64,000 nt of DNA from Deinococcus budaensis. Lineage in GTDB: Bacteria > Deinococcota > Deinococci > Deinococcales > Deinococcaceae. Below the pieces are notes generated by a model, which had not been told where the DNA came from, did no database searches, and saw only the letters and a list, made by a program, of their open reading frames with translations. Where the stretch lies: assembly GCF_014201885.1 (NCBI RefSeq), contig NZ_JACHFN010000006.1, positions 1 to 64,000 of the forward strand, in the 5' to 3' direction. How positions within the stretch are numbered: the first letter of the stretch is position 1; the number at the start of each line of letters is the position of its first letter. A program made the position numbers and the translations under genes. Of this stretch, positions 1 through 17,118 are shown piece after piece.

Positions 1-706
1 CGCCCACGAACATCTCGACGAAGTCGCTGCCACTGATGGAGAAGTAGGGCACCTTGGCCTCTCCAGCGACGGCTTTGGCGAGCAGGGTTTTGCCGCTGCC
101 GGGGGGGCCGACGAGGAGGACACCGTGGGGGATGCGGGCGCCGAGGAGGTGGTAGCGCTCGGGGTGGCGCAGGAAGTCGACGACTTCCTGCAAGTCTGCC
201 TTGGCCTCGTCGCAGCCGGCCACGTCCTGAAAGGTCAGCTTGATCTGCCCCTCCGAGACCACCGCCGCCTTCGACTTCCCGAACTGCCCGGCGGCGTCAC
301 CTCCCCCGCCGCCCCGGTTGCGAAACAGCAGCAGCAGCAAGCCGACGATCAAGAGGCCGGTGAGCAGGCCGCTGAACAGCGCCAGCAGGCTCAGGCGCGA
401 GGTGGGCGCGTAGGTGACCTCGACCCCGGCCTGTTGCAGGCGCGAGAGGGTGATCGCCGGATCGTTCGCCAGGGTGCGGGTGCGGTACGGGGTGCCGCCG
501 GGCCGACCGTCTTCGAGGAGCACGGTCAGCAGCGCGGTGTTGCCCTGGTACTGAATCTGCGCGCTTTGCACCTGCCCGGCCCGCAGCGCCGCCGTGAAAT
601 CGGTCAGGCTGAGTTCGTCCGCGCGGCTGCGTGGACTCAGGGTCACGACCAGCAGCAGCACGGCCACGACCGCCGCCAGCCCCCAGCCCCAGGCCCCGCG
701 CTTCAT
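1..706 (-). CDS. ftsH: ATP-dependent zinc metalloprotease FtsH, N-terminal part (cut by window start)
   Basis: This is a membrane-anchored AAA+ protease that degrades misfolded membrane proteins and short-lived regulators. Read on the minus strand from ATG at 706, it has a first membrane segment (about residues 8-24), an extracytoplasmic domain, a second membrane segment (about 105-130), then the AAA region with F-Q-D-V-A-G-C near residue 165 and Walker A GPPGSGKT near residue 200. The last visible residues, [15 protein letters not shown], are a hallmark of FtsH. The rest of the ATPase and the HEXXH protease domain lie outside the window. GGGGAG just upstream can serve as ribosome binding site. 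The gene is divergent from the dnaK operon, so two proteostasis systems share this intergenic region. Confidence 0.95.
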   Translation of the reverse strand, partial: MKRGAWGWGLAAVVAVLLLVVTLSPRSRADELSLTDFTAALRAGQVQSAQIQYQGNTALLTVLLEDGRPGGTPYRTRTLANDPAITLSRLQQAGVEVTYAPTSRLSLLALFSGLLTGLLIVGLLLLLFRNRGGGGGDAAGQFGKSKAAVVSEGQIKLTFQDVAGCDEAKADLQEVVDFLRHPERYHLLGARIPHGVLLVGPPGSGKTLLAKAVAGEAKVPYFSISGSDFVEMFVG

Positions 707-846
707 CGGCGGCTCCCCAGTGGCCCCGACACGGCCAGCTCCCGCACTCCAGGCGTCATGCCCCAGTGTAGGCCGCCCCCGGCGGGAAACTTTGGAAGAA
801 GAGTCGGCATGTGACGGACCAAGCGCGGCCTTGAGTCTCCCTTCAA

Positions 847-867
847 CCTGAGTGCATGGCGCTCAAG
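847..867. promoter_or_regulatory. HAIR-type inverted repeat (probable HspR operator) upstream of dnaK
   Basis: CCTGAGT (847-853), seven bases, then GCTCAAG (861-867) matches the HspR/HAIR consensus CTTGAGT-N7-ACTCAAG with one mismatch in each arm. An additional exact half-site CTTGAGT lies at 830-836. The repeat ends just before the dnaK -35 box, where a repressor could block polymerase. HspR itself is not in the window, so binding is inferred. Confidence 0.65.
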
Positions 868-871
868 TCTA

Positions 872-900
872 TTGACTGTTGAGAACTGTAGGCTTATGCT
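872..900 (+). promoter_or_regulatory. Sigma-70-type promoter of dnaK operon
   Basis: TTGACT (872-877), a 17-bp spacer, then TATGCT (895-900). Spacing and boxes fit the housekeeping consensus well, and the HAIR repeat abuts it upstream. The inferred leader is about 55 bases before the dnaK ATG at 962. Confidence 0.65.
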
Positions 901-961
901 GTCAGGAGTTCAGAACTGCTGTCCTCCGGGCGGCAGAATCCCATGCATTCTAGGAGTCAAC

Positions 962-2851
<1,890 letters not shown>

Positions 2852-2967
2852 GGCTGGCCGTGCGGTAAAGCATCTTCCGGGGGAGAGGACGGCTCGCGTG
2901 GCCCCCTCTCCCCCCCTCTTCTCCACACCCCTATCCTCAAGACATGTTCAGAAGGCGAGGCCCCCCC

Positions 2968-3645
2968 ATGACCCACGACAACGACCTGAAAAACGAGACG
3001 ACCCCCCAGACCCCCGACGCGGCCACCCCCAGCGCTGGCCCGCGCGCCGAGAAAAAGACCATCGACGCGGAAAGCGGCCTGGACCTGCCCGACGCTGAGA
3101 CCGACAACATGGACGAGGACGCCGAGCTGGAAGCCGGTCTGGAGGGCTTCCCGGGCATGGACGAGGGCATGTTCGCCCAGGTCCAGGAGATGATGGGCAA
3201 GCTGGGCCGGGCCGACGAGCTGGAAAAGGAGAACGCCGACCTCAAGGGCCGCCTGGGCCGCCTGGCCGCCGACTTCGAGAGCTACCGCCGCCGGATGCAG
3301 GACGAGGTCGCGGAAGCCGAGAGCCGGGGCGTGGCAAAGGCCGCCGGGGAACTGATGCCCGTCTACGACGACCTCGACCGCGCGGTGACGATGGGCAGCG
3401 CCGACCCGGCGGGGCTGATCCCCGGCGTGCAGGCCGTGCAGGCGACCGTGCTGCGCGTCTTTGCCGGGCTGGGCCTGGAACCCACCGGCCGGGAGGGCGA
3501 GGCGTTCGATCCGCAGTGGCACGAGGCGCTTCAGGTCGTGCCCGGCGACGAGGACGACCAGATCGTGCAGGTCTACCAGCTGGGCTTCCGTCAGGGAGGG
3601 CGCCTGGTGCGGCCCGCCCGGGTGGTGGTCAGCAAGAAGGGGTAG
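2968..3645 (+). CDS. grpE: Nucleotide exchange factor GrpE
   Basis: This 225-residue protein releases ADP from DnaK. An acidic, disordered N-terminal third is followed by a coiled-coil region starting near ADELEKENADLKGRLGRLAADFESYRRR (long helix of the dimer) and then the small beta-domain (MPVYDDLDRAV, FDPQWHEALQ, QVYQLGFR, GRLVRPARVVVS), the classic GrpE C-terminus. ATG at 2968 is preferred over an in-frame ATG at 2944 because AAGGCGAGG sits about 8 bases upstream of the former and the latter has no ribosome binding site. It lies between dnaK and dnaJ in the same operon. Confidence 0.95.
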   Translation: MTHDNDLKNETTPQTPDAATPSAGPRAEKKTIDAESGLDLPDAETDNMDEDAELEAGLEGFPGMDEGMFAQVQEMMGKLGRADELEKENADLKGRLGRLAADFESYRRRMQDEVAEAESRGVAKAAGELMPVYDDLDRAVTMGSADPAGLIPGVQAVQATVLRVFAGLGLEPTGREGEAFDPQWHEALQVVPGDEDDQIVQVYQLGFRQGGRLVRPARVVVSKKG

Positions 3646-3680
3646 GGGTTCGCGGCCCAGCGGCCTGGAGAGGAGGTGTG

Positions 3681-4607
<927 letters not shown>

Positions 4608-4620
4608 GCACGCTCAGCAC

Positions 4621-4653
4621 GGGGCCGCCGGTTTGACTCGGCGGCCCCTTTTT
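4621..4653 (+). terminator. Rho-independent terminator after dnaJ
   Basis: A perfect 10-bp stem GGGGCCGCCG/CGGCGGCCCC (4621-4630 with 4639-4648), 8-base loop, followed by TTTTT. It ends the dnaK operon before the convergent CBS gene. Confidence 0.9.
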
Positions 4654-4669
4654 CGCTGCTCCCGGAGGC

Positions 4670-5095
4670 TTACTGGGGGTCGGCGCTGGGCTGGCTGACC
4701 CCTTGCAGGGCCGTCTCGTCGGCGCTTCCACCCGTGCGCACGGCGAGGTCGCCCAGGCTGACCATGCCCACGACCCGGCCGCCCTCGGTGACGGGCAAGC
4801 GGCGCAGCTGGCGGTCGGCCATCTCGCGGGCGGCCTGCTGCACGTCGGTGTCGGCCTCCATGGTAAAGACGCTGCCGGTCGTGTAGTCGGTCACGGCGGT
4901 GCCGTAGTCGTGCCCGTAGGCCACCGCCCGGACCACGATGTCGCGGTCGGTGATGATCCCGCTGGGGTGCTCCCCGTCCATCACCAGCACGGCGCCGATG
5001 TCCTGTTCCAGCATCAGGGTGGCGACTTCCTTGAGGGTGGCCTGGGGGTCCACGGTCACGAGGCCGGGGGTCATGATGTCGCGAAGGGTCGGCAT
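4670..5095 (-). CDS. CBS-domain pair protein
   Basis: This 141-residue cytosolic protein is made of two CBS motifs and little else. The first (residues about 7-60) begins IMTPGLVTVDPQATLKEVA and contains GIITDRDIVVRAV; the second (about 73-125) contains VFTMEADTDVQQAAREM, LRRLPV and VVGMVSLGDLA. Such stand-alone Bateman modules bind adenine nucleotides or similar ligands and act as energy or ligand sensors. No partner gene is evident: it converges with the chaperone operon and is separated from the protease gene behind it. Ligand and target are unknown. Confidence 0.9.
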   Translation of the reverse strand: MPTLRDIMTPGLVTVDPQATLKEVATLMLEQDIGAVLVMDGEHPSGIITDRDIVVRAVAYGHDYGTAVTDYTTGSVFTMEADTDVQQAAREMADRQLRRLPVTEGGRVVGMVSLGDLAVRTGGSADETALQGVSQPSADPQ

Positions 5096-5211
5096 GCGGT
5101 GACGTTACTCCGCCGCGCCGCCGCCCTCGGTGGGAGGCAGCTAAAGAAGGCGGGGGAAAAGGAGGCGCGCTGGCCCCCTCTCCCCCCCCCTCCCCCAAAG
5201 CTGCTGAACGC

Positions 5212-7722
<2,511 letters not shown>

Positions 7723-7788
7723 GAGGCCCACCCTAGCGGCCCGCCCGTGACGCCCCCTGAAGCCCAGGTGAGGACGCCTTGAGCTGAG

Positions 7789-7803
7789 GTCAGGGCCGCG
7801 TCA
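7789..7803 (-). promoter_or_regulatory. TGAC-N7-TGAC element upstream of the secreted protease
   Basis: The minus strand reads TGACGCGGCCCTGAC. It matches 13 of 15 bases with an element at 8631-8645 upstream of the next gene. Each lies a little over 50 bases before a plausible -10 box, so it may be an activator site. Function is unproven. Confidence 0.35.
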
Positions 7804-7834
7804 GCCTGATGGGGGGGGGCGCAGGCGGGTGCCG

Positions 7835-8560
7835 TCAGCGGGTGTACTGCAAGATCACGCGGCCCTGGCTGGTCGCGCCGCGCAACATGCTGAAGCGGTC
7901 GTAGTCCAGCACGAACTGTCCGCTGGCCAGGTGCAGCAGGCGCAGGGTGGCCTTCACGCCGTTCTGGGTGTAGGGATTGTTGCCCCGGATGTTCCATTCC
8001 AGGCCACTGCGCACAGCCAGGCGGCGCTCCTGATCGGTCAGGGGAGTAAAGGGCTGCGGGCGACCGCCGAAGCCCTCGGGCGTGCGCAGTTCGCCGGTCG
8101 TCAGGTCGAGGACCAGGCCGCGCAGCACGCCGCCCAGCCCGGAGGCGTCCCCGAACTTCAGCCGGTTGCCCTCACGGGTCAGCGGCAGCTTGAGCCGCTT
8201 GCCGACTGGCGCCAGCGACGACTGGAACACCAGGTAGCTGTCGAATTCCGCCCGGCTGATGCCCAGCCGCTGGTCGTACTCGGGCAGCTCGCCGCGCGCG
8301 ACTTTGGTGAGCGCCGCGCGCAGGGCCTCGCGGTCGCCCCCGAGTTGCGCCACCCGCTGCGGCAGCTCCACGGTCAGGCCGCTGGAGCGCCATTCCATCG
8401 GCTGCACGCTCTGACCCGGCTGCGGCAGCATCGCGGCCATGCGCGAGGGCCACCCGGCGGGCAGGGCAGGAATGCTGGGCGCCGCCCGCACGCTGGCCGA
8501 CATCAGCGCCGCCCCACTGAGGGCAGCCACGGTCAGGAGAGAAAAACGGACGGCCCACAT
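7835..8560 (-). CDS. Conserved secreted protein of unknown function
   Basis: I do not recognise this 241-residue family. It begins MWAVRFSLLTVAALSGAALM-SASVRA, a typical Sec signal peptide, and the rest has no membrane segment. The start at ATG 8560 is chosen because the signal peptide begins there and a TATGCT -10 box lies 9 bases upstream; the frame stays open 18 codons further without a convincing signal. The mature protein is rich in Leu, Arg and Gly and ends in beta-strand-like sequence (ATLRLLHLASGQFVLDYDRF). It shares an upstream element with the neighbouring secreted protease, hinting at joint control. Confidence 0.7.
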   Translation of the reverse strand: MWAVRFSLLTVAALSGAALMSASVRAAPSIPALPAGWPSRMAAMLPQPGQSVQPMEWRSSGLTVELPQRVAQLGGDREALRAALTKVARGELPEYDQRLGISRAEFDSYLVFQSSLAPVGKRLKLPLTREGNRLKFGDASGLGGVLRGLVLDLTTGELRTPEGFGGRPQPFTPLTDQERRLAVRSGLEWNIRGNNPYTQNGVKATLRLLHLASGQFVLDYDRFSMLRGATSQGRVILQYTR

Positions 8561-8630
8561 GCCGAGCGGAGCATACGGCGGCCCGGTGAGAATTCCGCCC
8601 GCCTCTGGCCTCACCTGCCCTGAGGCGGGC

Positions 8631-8645
8631 GTCAGGGACCCGTCA
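8631..8645 (-). promoter_or_regulatory. TGAC-N7-TGAC element upstream of the unknown secreted protein
   Basis: The minus strand reads TGACGGGTCCCTGAC, almost identical to the element at 7789-7803. A TATGCT -10-like box is at 8570-8575 and the ATG at 8560. Confidence 0.35.
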
Positions 8646-8724
8646 TCTGTGAGGGGGGGTCGCGGGGGGGCAGAGGCGGGGGAGCTGGGCTGCTGGCAGA
8701 GGTTGGCCCTGGGACGCGCCGCGC

Positions 8725-9642
<918 letters not shown>

Positions 9643-9771
9643 GGGGGGGGCCTCCTTTGGCGGGCTTCACTCTAACGGGATTGCCCCGTGTCCTGCCTGC
9701 GCGCGGCTATGCGGGACGCGGCCCGCCCGCCCGGACCCGCCGCCGTCAGAAGGGGGAGGTAGGATAACCCC

Positions 9772-10998
<1,227 letters not shown>

Positions 10999-11012
10999 GG
11001 GAAGCGCGAGAC

Positions 11013-11064
11013 GGGCCAGCGGGACGCGGGAGAGGGCCTGGTCTCTCCCGCGTCCCGCTGGCCC
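11013..11064. terminator. Perfect 22-bp stem-loop between lysN and murI
   Basis: 11013-11034 is fully complementary to 11043-11064 with an 8-base loop. It starts 14 bases after the lysN stop codon and ends shortly before the murI -10 region. There is no T-run on either side, so it is a strong RNA hairpin (mRNA 3' protection or weak terminator) or a cruciform, not a classical terminator. Confidence 0.55.
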
Positions 11065-11085
11065 CGCGTACTATCATCGGCCCCG

Positions 11086-11916
11086 ATGACTGCCTCCTCG
11101 CCGCTGGCCGAAGCTCCGCTGGGCGTGTTCGACTCGGGCGTGGGCGGCCTGAGCGTCCTGGCCGAGCTGCGCCGGGCGATGCCGCAGGAGGACTTCCTGT
11201 ACCTGGCGGACACCGCGCACGTGCCTATCGGCGGGCGGCCCGACGCGGAGATCCGCGACCTGACCGCGCGGGCGGTGGCGGCGCTGCACGCGCGGGGGGC
11301 CAAGGGCGTGGTCGTGGCCTGCAACACGGCCTCGGCCTTCAGCCTGTCGCACCTGCGCGAGCGCTACGGCCCGGCCTTTCCGGTGATCGGGCTGGTGCCT
11401 GCGGTCAAGCCCGCCGTGGCGGCCACCCGCTCGGGCGTGGTGGGCGTGCTGGCGACGCCCGGCACCCTGCGCGGCACCCTGCTGCGCGACGTGATCGAGC
11501 AGTTCGCCGTCCCCGCCGGGGTGCGGGTCCTGACGGCCGTGAGCGCCGAACTGGTGCCGCTGGTGGAGGCCGGGCAGGCTGGGAGCGAGCGGGCGCGGAG
11601 GGTGCTGCGCGAGGTCTTGACACCGCTGGCGCAGGCGGGCGCCGATCAGCTGGTGCTGGGCTGCACCCACTACCCCTTTTTGGCTGAGAGCATCCGCGCG
11701 GAGTTCGGGGACACCTTCGCGCTGGTGGACAGCGGCGCGGCGGTCGCGCGGCATACCCGGGGCGTGCTGTGCGGGGCCGGGCTATGCCGGGAAGGCGGGG
11801 AAAGGGGGGGGGTCCGCTACCTCGTGACCGGGAACCCGGCGGCGGCGCGGCCCGTGATCGAGACATTGGTGGGCCGGGGCAGGCACAATGTCACGGTGCA
11901 GCAGGTGACCACTTGA
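11086..11916 (+). CDS. murI: Glutamate racemase
   Basis: This 276-residue enzyme supplies D-glutamate for peptidoglycan by a cofactor-free two-base mechanism. FDSGVGGLSV near the N-terminus, Cys79 in VVACNTASA and Cys193 in LGCTHYPF are the two catalytic cysteines with their standard surroundings. Asp in the SGVGG loop and the DSG near the C-terminus are also present. Its stop codon overlaps the TTG start of rph, so the two are translationally coupled. A TATCAT/TACTAT box precedes the ATG. Confidence 0.95.
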   Translation: MTASSPLAEAPLGVFDSGVGGLSVLAELRRAMPQEDFLYLADTAHVPIGGRPDAEIRDLTARAVAALHARGAKGVVVACNTASAFSLSHLRERYGPAFPVIGLVPAVKPAVAATRSGVVGVLATPGTLRGTLLRDVIEQFAVPAGVRVLTAVSAELVPLVEAGQAGSERARRVLREVLTPLAQAGADQLVLGCTHYPFLAESIRAEFGDTFALVDSGAAVARHTRGVLCGAGLCREGGERGGVRYLVTGNPAAARPVIETLVGRGRHNVTVQQVTT

Positions 11917-12647
11917 CTTCCCTCCCCCCCCGCCCGGGTCTTCCCCTCCGCGAGGGCCGCGACCTTCTGACGCCCCGGCCCCTCTTCGTGGAGCGCGGCA
12001 TCAACCCGCACGCCCCCGGCAGCGCCCACCTGAAGCTGGGCCGCACCGAGATCCTGGCGACCGTCAGCATCGAGGACAAGCCCGCGCCCCACATGCGCGG
12101 CAAGAAAGAAGGCTGGCTGACCGCCGAATACGCCATGCTGCCGCGCGCCACCACCGACCGCCAGGCCCGCGACCGCAACCTGCAAAACGGCCGCCGCCAC
12201 GAGATCCAGCGTCTGCTGGGGCGCGCGCTGCGCTCCTGCATCGACCTGCGCCACTTCCGCAACCAGACCCTGTACGTGGACTGCGACGTGCTGGTCGCCG
12301 ACGGCGGCACCCGGGTCGCCAGCGTGCTGGCCGGGTACGCGGCGCTGCACGACCTCTCCGACCGCCTGATCCACGCGGGCACCCTGACCGAGTGGCCGCT
12401 GATTCACGCGGTCGGCGCCGCCAGCATCGGCCTGATCGGGGACGAACTGCGGGTGGACCTCGACTACGCCGAGGACAAGGTCGCGCGCGCCGACCTGAAC
12501 GTGGTCGCCACCGCCGACGGCCTCCTGATCGAGGCCCAGGGCGGCGCCGAGGAAGGCCCCATCACCCAGGCCGAGTACGTGCGCCTGCTCACGGCAGGCG
12601 TGGAAGCGGTCGGCGGGCTGCTGAAAGACGTTCAGCGGCAACTGTGA
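11913..12647 (+). CDS. rph: Ribonuclease PH
   Basis: This is a phosphorolytic 3'-5' exoribonuclease that trims tRNA 3' ends (244 residues from TTG 11913, a normal length). The conserved start of the mature fold (KLGRTEILATVSIED), EYAMLPRATTDRQARDR, GRRHEIQRLLGRALR (phosphate and substrate binding) and DCDVLVADGGTR are intact. TTG is inferred because no in-frame ATG or GTG lies nearby and AGGTG sits 6-7 bases upstream; it overlaps the murI stop. An extended open frame upstream is only the murI coding region read in another frame. Confidence 0.92.
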   Translation: MTSLPPRPGLPLREGRDLLTPRPLFVERGINPHAPGSAHLKLGRTEILATVSIEDKPAPHMRGKKEGWLTAEYAMLPRATTDRQARDRNLQNGRRHEIQRLLGRALRSCIDLRHFRNQTLYVDCDVLVADGGTRVASVLAGYAALHDLSDRLIHAGTLTEWPLIHAVGAASIGLIGDELRVDLDYAEDKVARADLNVVATADGLLIEAQGGAEEGPITQAEYVRLLTAGVEAVGGLLKDVQRQL

Positions 12648-12730
12648 GCAGGCCCGGCCGGGCGCCGCAGCGGCTTTTCCGGCTCCCGCGCCCCCCGTAT
12701 ACTTGCCGCATTCACCAGGAGGCACCAAGC

Positions 12731-13090
12731 ATGAGCGTGACGGGATTTATCGGGCGGGCGCTGCTCGCGAGCATCTTTATCAAAAACGGCCTCGACCACC
12801 TGCGGCAGCCGGAACCGATCGTGCGGGCCGCGCGCGGAGCCGAGATTCCCGAACCCGAACTCGCCGTCAAGGCCAACAGCGCCGTGATGCTGGGCGCCGG
12901 GGCGATGCTGGCGCTGGGGGTCGCGCCCCGGACGGCCAGTGCGGCGCTGGCCGTGAGCCTGATTCCGACCACCGTGATCGGCCACCCTTTCTGGGACCGC
13001 GAGGGCCGCGAGCGCCAGCAGCAGCAGACCCAGTTCATGAAGAACCTGGCGCTGTTCGGGGCGCTGCTGGCGGTGGGCAGCCGCCGCTGA
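12731..13090 (+). CDS. DoxX-family membrane protein
   Basis: This small integral membrane protein of 119 residues starts at an ATG 8 bases after AGGAGG. GFIGRALLASIFIKNGLDHL at the N-terminus and three more hydrophobic stretches fit the four-helix DoxX fold; VIGHPFWD near residue 83 and the following charged loop are typical of the family. DoxX relatives take part in quinone-linked or thiol redox chemistry at the membrane, but the role is not defined for this subgroup. A TATACT box lies upstream of the ribosome binding site, so it has its own promoter. Confidence 0.8.
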   Translation: MSVTGFIGRALLASIFIKNGLDHLRQPEPIVRAARGAEIPEPELAVKANSAVMLGAGAMLALGVAPRTASAALAVSLIPTTVIGHPFWDREGRERQQQQTQFMKNLALFGALLAVGSRR

Positions 13091-13181
13091 GCGGCTTCCG
13101 GCGGTTCAGCCTGGGCCGCCGGAACACCGGGCCGAGCTGAGGCGGCCCGCCCCGGCTGGCCTCACGGTCTGGAGCCACGTC

Positions 13182-14126
13182 TCACAGTTCCAGCCTGCCG
13201 GGCGTGCGTGCCCCCGCCGGAATCGCGGTGACCAGCACCTCGGACTTGCCCGTCACGAAGACCTTGAAGCCGCGTTTCTGGAGGCCGCGCCGCGCGTCGG
13301 TCACGTCCGCCGCGAGCAGGCTGAGGTCGGGGCGGGCGAAGTTGCGCACCCTCGCGCCGTAGCTGAGCGTCCCGTCGCGGTAGCGCGCGTTGGGGTACCC
13401 CAGAATCAGGCCGCCCGTGGGCGTCAGGTGCTGGCGGCACACGGCGGCCAGCAGCACGTCCTGCCGGATACTGGGGCTGTGCAGCAGGCTCAGCGCCAGC
13501 ACCAGGTCGAACCTGCCCAGCTGCGGCGCGGGCAGCGTGGTCACGTCGAAGGCCCGGAAGGTCGCGGCGGGGTGCTGGGCGCGGGCCGCCGCGAGCGCCG
13601 TCTCGTCGAGGTCGAGGCCCAGCACCTCCAGCTCACGCTTCCCGAAGGCGAGGGCCAGCGCGTCCAGCTCCCGGCCCCGGTTGACGCCCAGCGCCAGCAC
13701 GCGCCCGCCCGCCGGGGGGTCCACCCGCCGCAGCGCCTCGACCAGCGTGAAGAGGAAGACCGGGTCTTCGAGCTTGTCCACCCGCCCCCACTCGCCCCCG
13801 GCGCCGTAGCCCGCCGCGTCGGGGTCAGGCACGTCCGCCCAGGCGCGCAGGCGCAGGCGCACGCGGCCTCCCTCTAGCCGGTCCGGCGTGAGCAGGTGCG
13901 CCCCCAGCAGGTCGGCCAGGTCGGTCCAGACCGGCCAGGGCCGGTGCAGGCCGTGGGCCGCCGCCTCACCGGCGTACAGCCCCAGGCCCAGGTCGGGGTC
14001 GGGCACGCTGAACGCGACCTCGCCCGCCGAGGCCAGCGCGGCGCGCAGGGCAGGCAGGATCACGCCCAGGGGTTCGTGGGTGAAGTCGAGGGCGGGAGGG
14101 GGAGGAGGTGGGGAGGGCGCCGTCAC
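13182..14126 (-). CDS. Class I SAM-dependent methyltransferase, substrate unknown
   Basis: The 314-residue protein has an N-terminal Pro-rich stretch, a poorly conserved region to about residue 120, and a Rossmann methyltransferase domain. Motif I is the unusual RVLALGVNRGRELDAL, followed by LGLDLDETAL (acidic end of beta2), FRAFDVTTLP, and FDLVLALSLLHS (motif IV region). GLILGYPNARYRDG follows. No target-recognition domain is apparent, so a small molecule, protein or RNA substrate is possible. The start is GTG. Not in an obvious operon. Confidence 0.75.
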   Translation of the reverse strand: MTAPSPPPPPPALDFTHEPLGVILPALRAALASAGEVAFSVPDPDLGLGLYAGEAAAHGLHRPWPVWTDLADLLGAHLLTPDRLEGGRVRLRLRAWADVPDPDAAGYGAGGEWGRVDKLEDPVFLFTLVEALRRVDPPAGGRVLALGVNRGRELDALALAFGKRELEVLGLDLDETALAAARAQHPAATFRAFDVTTLPAPQLGRFDLVLALSLLHSPSIRQDVLLAAVCRQHLTPTGGLILGYPNARYRDGTLSYGARVRNFARPDLSLLAADVTDARRGLQKRGFKVFVTGKSEVLVTAIPAGARTPGRLEL

Positions 14127-14233
14127 GTCGCGCCCAGCGTAGCGTCACGCAGGCCCCGGCCCGCAGCGCCTGCACACGCCCCGGACCACGCGGCGTGGAG
14201 CGGGGGCGCCCTTCCCCAGACCGTCCTGAGAGG

Positions 14234-14255
14234 AAAAAGCGCCCCCGTGGGGAGC
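14234..14255 (-). terminator. Probable terminator of the small gene at 14296-14592
   Basis: On the minus strand a short G-C stem (plus-strand 14241-14246 with 14250-14255, one U-G pair) is followed by GCTTTTT. It lies 40 bases downstream of the stop codon at 14296. Confidence 0.6.
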
Positions 14256-14295
14256 CGCCAGACCAGGATGACCCGGCCCGGCCGCTGAGAGAGTC

Positions 14296-14592
14296 TCAGC
14301 CGCGCAGCAGGTCCGCGAGCTGGCGCAGGCCGTCCTGGTCGGCGGCGGGCGCCTGCGACGCGAGGCGCTCGGTCTCGCTGGACAGGCCGGGAAGCAGGGC
14401 GGCGGCGCCGTCGAGGTCGCCGCCTTCCAGGGCCGCCTTGAGCTGGGCGAGGTGGTCGACCAGCGTCTCGGCGCCGGGCACCCCGCTGAGGGTCTGGTGC
14501 CAGCTGGTAACGTTGCTCGCCGCCGCCCCGCCGTCGAGGTTGGTGACGCCGCCCTGAAGTGCCTGAATGGTCTGCTTAAGCTGTTCGTTCAT
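14296..14592 (-). CDS. Small helical protein of unknown function
   Basis: This 98-residue protein begins MNEQLKQTIQALQGGVTNLDGG and is mostly helix-forming, with Gly-Ala breaks (GDLDGAAALLPGL) and a Leu-rich acidic C-terminus (GLRQLADLLRG). It has no Cys, no membrane segment and no signal. AGGAGG lies 6 bases before the ATG, which fixes the start; the frame is open much further upstream only as a shadow of the neighbouring gene. I know no function. Divergent from the SCP2 gene. Confidence 0.75.
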   Translation of the reverse strand: MNEQLKQTIQALQGGVTNLDGGAAASNVTSWHQTLSGVPGAETLVDHLAQLKAALEGGDLDGAAALLPGLSSETERLASQAPAADQDGLRQLADLLRG

Positions 14593-14740
14593 GCCCTGCC
14601 TCCTTTGAAAGTGATGCCCCGACATCTCACGCCCGCCCCGCCCCCAAAGCTGTAAGGGTTGATGCAGGGCCGGTTCATCTGGCATGAGGAAAGGGCGCGT
14701 GCCCACAAAAAGTGGGGGGCGCGGGGGCTTTGCTGGGGAC

Positions 14741-15157
14741 ATGTCCAGCCTCTCTCCGGACCCGGCCCAGCTCACCGCGCGTCTGCTGCGGGTCTTCGGC
14801 GCGGCCCACGCCGACCCCGACGCCGACCTGCTGCTGCGGCGCCGGGCGGCGCTGACCTTCTTGTTCACGCAGCCGGACGCCGCCTTGCGGCTGGACGGGC
14901 GGGGAGGGCAGGCGGTCACCCTGACCGTGGGCGAGGAGGCGCGGTCGGCGCCCAGCGACCTGACCTTCCGGATGACCGCCCGGGCCGCGCACGCCCTGTG
15001 GCTGGGCGAGCTGAATCCGGTCACGGCGATGCTGGCCGGGCAGCTCTCGGTCCAGGGACCGCTGCCGCTGGCGCTGGCGCTCTCGCCCAGCCTGAAGGTG
15101 ATGCAGGCGGCCTACCGAGCGGAGATCGCCCGGGAAGGCGCGGGCGCCGGGCACTGA
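14741..15157 (+). CDS. SCP2 sterol-binding-domain-like protein
   Basis: This 138-residue protein resembles bacterial SCP2 domains: a helical N-terminus, then LRLDGRGGQAVTLTVGEEARSAPSDLTFRMTARAAHALWLGELNPVTAMLAGQLSVQGPLPLAL, which matches the strand-helix pattern of the lipid-binding cavity, including the G-x-L-x-V-x-G motif late in the domain. Bacterial members are thought to bind lipids or CoA-type ligands. ATG 14741 follows GGGGAC and gives a normal-length domain; a longer start at 14684 adds a basic unstructured stretch. Confidence 0.75.
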   Translation: MSSLSPDPAQLTARLLRVFGAAHADPDADLLLRRRAALTFLFTQPDAALRLDGRGGQAVTLTVGEEARSAPSDLTFRMTARAAHALWLGELNPVTAMLAGQLSVQGPLPLALALSPSLKVMQAAYRAEIAREGAGAGH

Positions 15158-15201
15158 GGCGCAGGGAGGAAGGGGCCGGGCGCGCCGTCCCCGCCCGCTG
15201 C

Positions 15202-16985
<1,784 letters not shown>

Positions 16986-17023
16986 CGAACCCCGAGTCTA
17001 GAGCAGTTGCCGCGCGGGTGCCC

Positions 17024-17092
17024 GGCGCCCGGCCCCCCCATGGGGCCTTCAGACGGTAGCGCCCATGACCGTCTGCGGCGGGGCCGGGCGCC
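17024..17092. repeat. Nested inverted repeats in a divergent intergenic region
   Basis: An outer 13-bp perfect pair, GGCGCCCGGCCCC (17024-17036) with 17080-17092, encloses a second perfect 7-bp pair, AGACGGT (17051-17057) with ACCGTCT (17068-17074). It lies between the flavoprotein gene (minus) and the OsmC-type gene (plus), where promoters should be, so an operator or cruciform role is possible. Confidence 0.6.
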
Positions 17093-17118
17093 TAGGGTGG
17101 CGTTTCAGGAGGCGCCCC

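Noticed and set aside
4608..4669. A dafA-like small gene after dnaJ, as in Thermus
   Set aside because: Only a terminator and the end of the convergent CBS gene are present.
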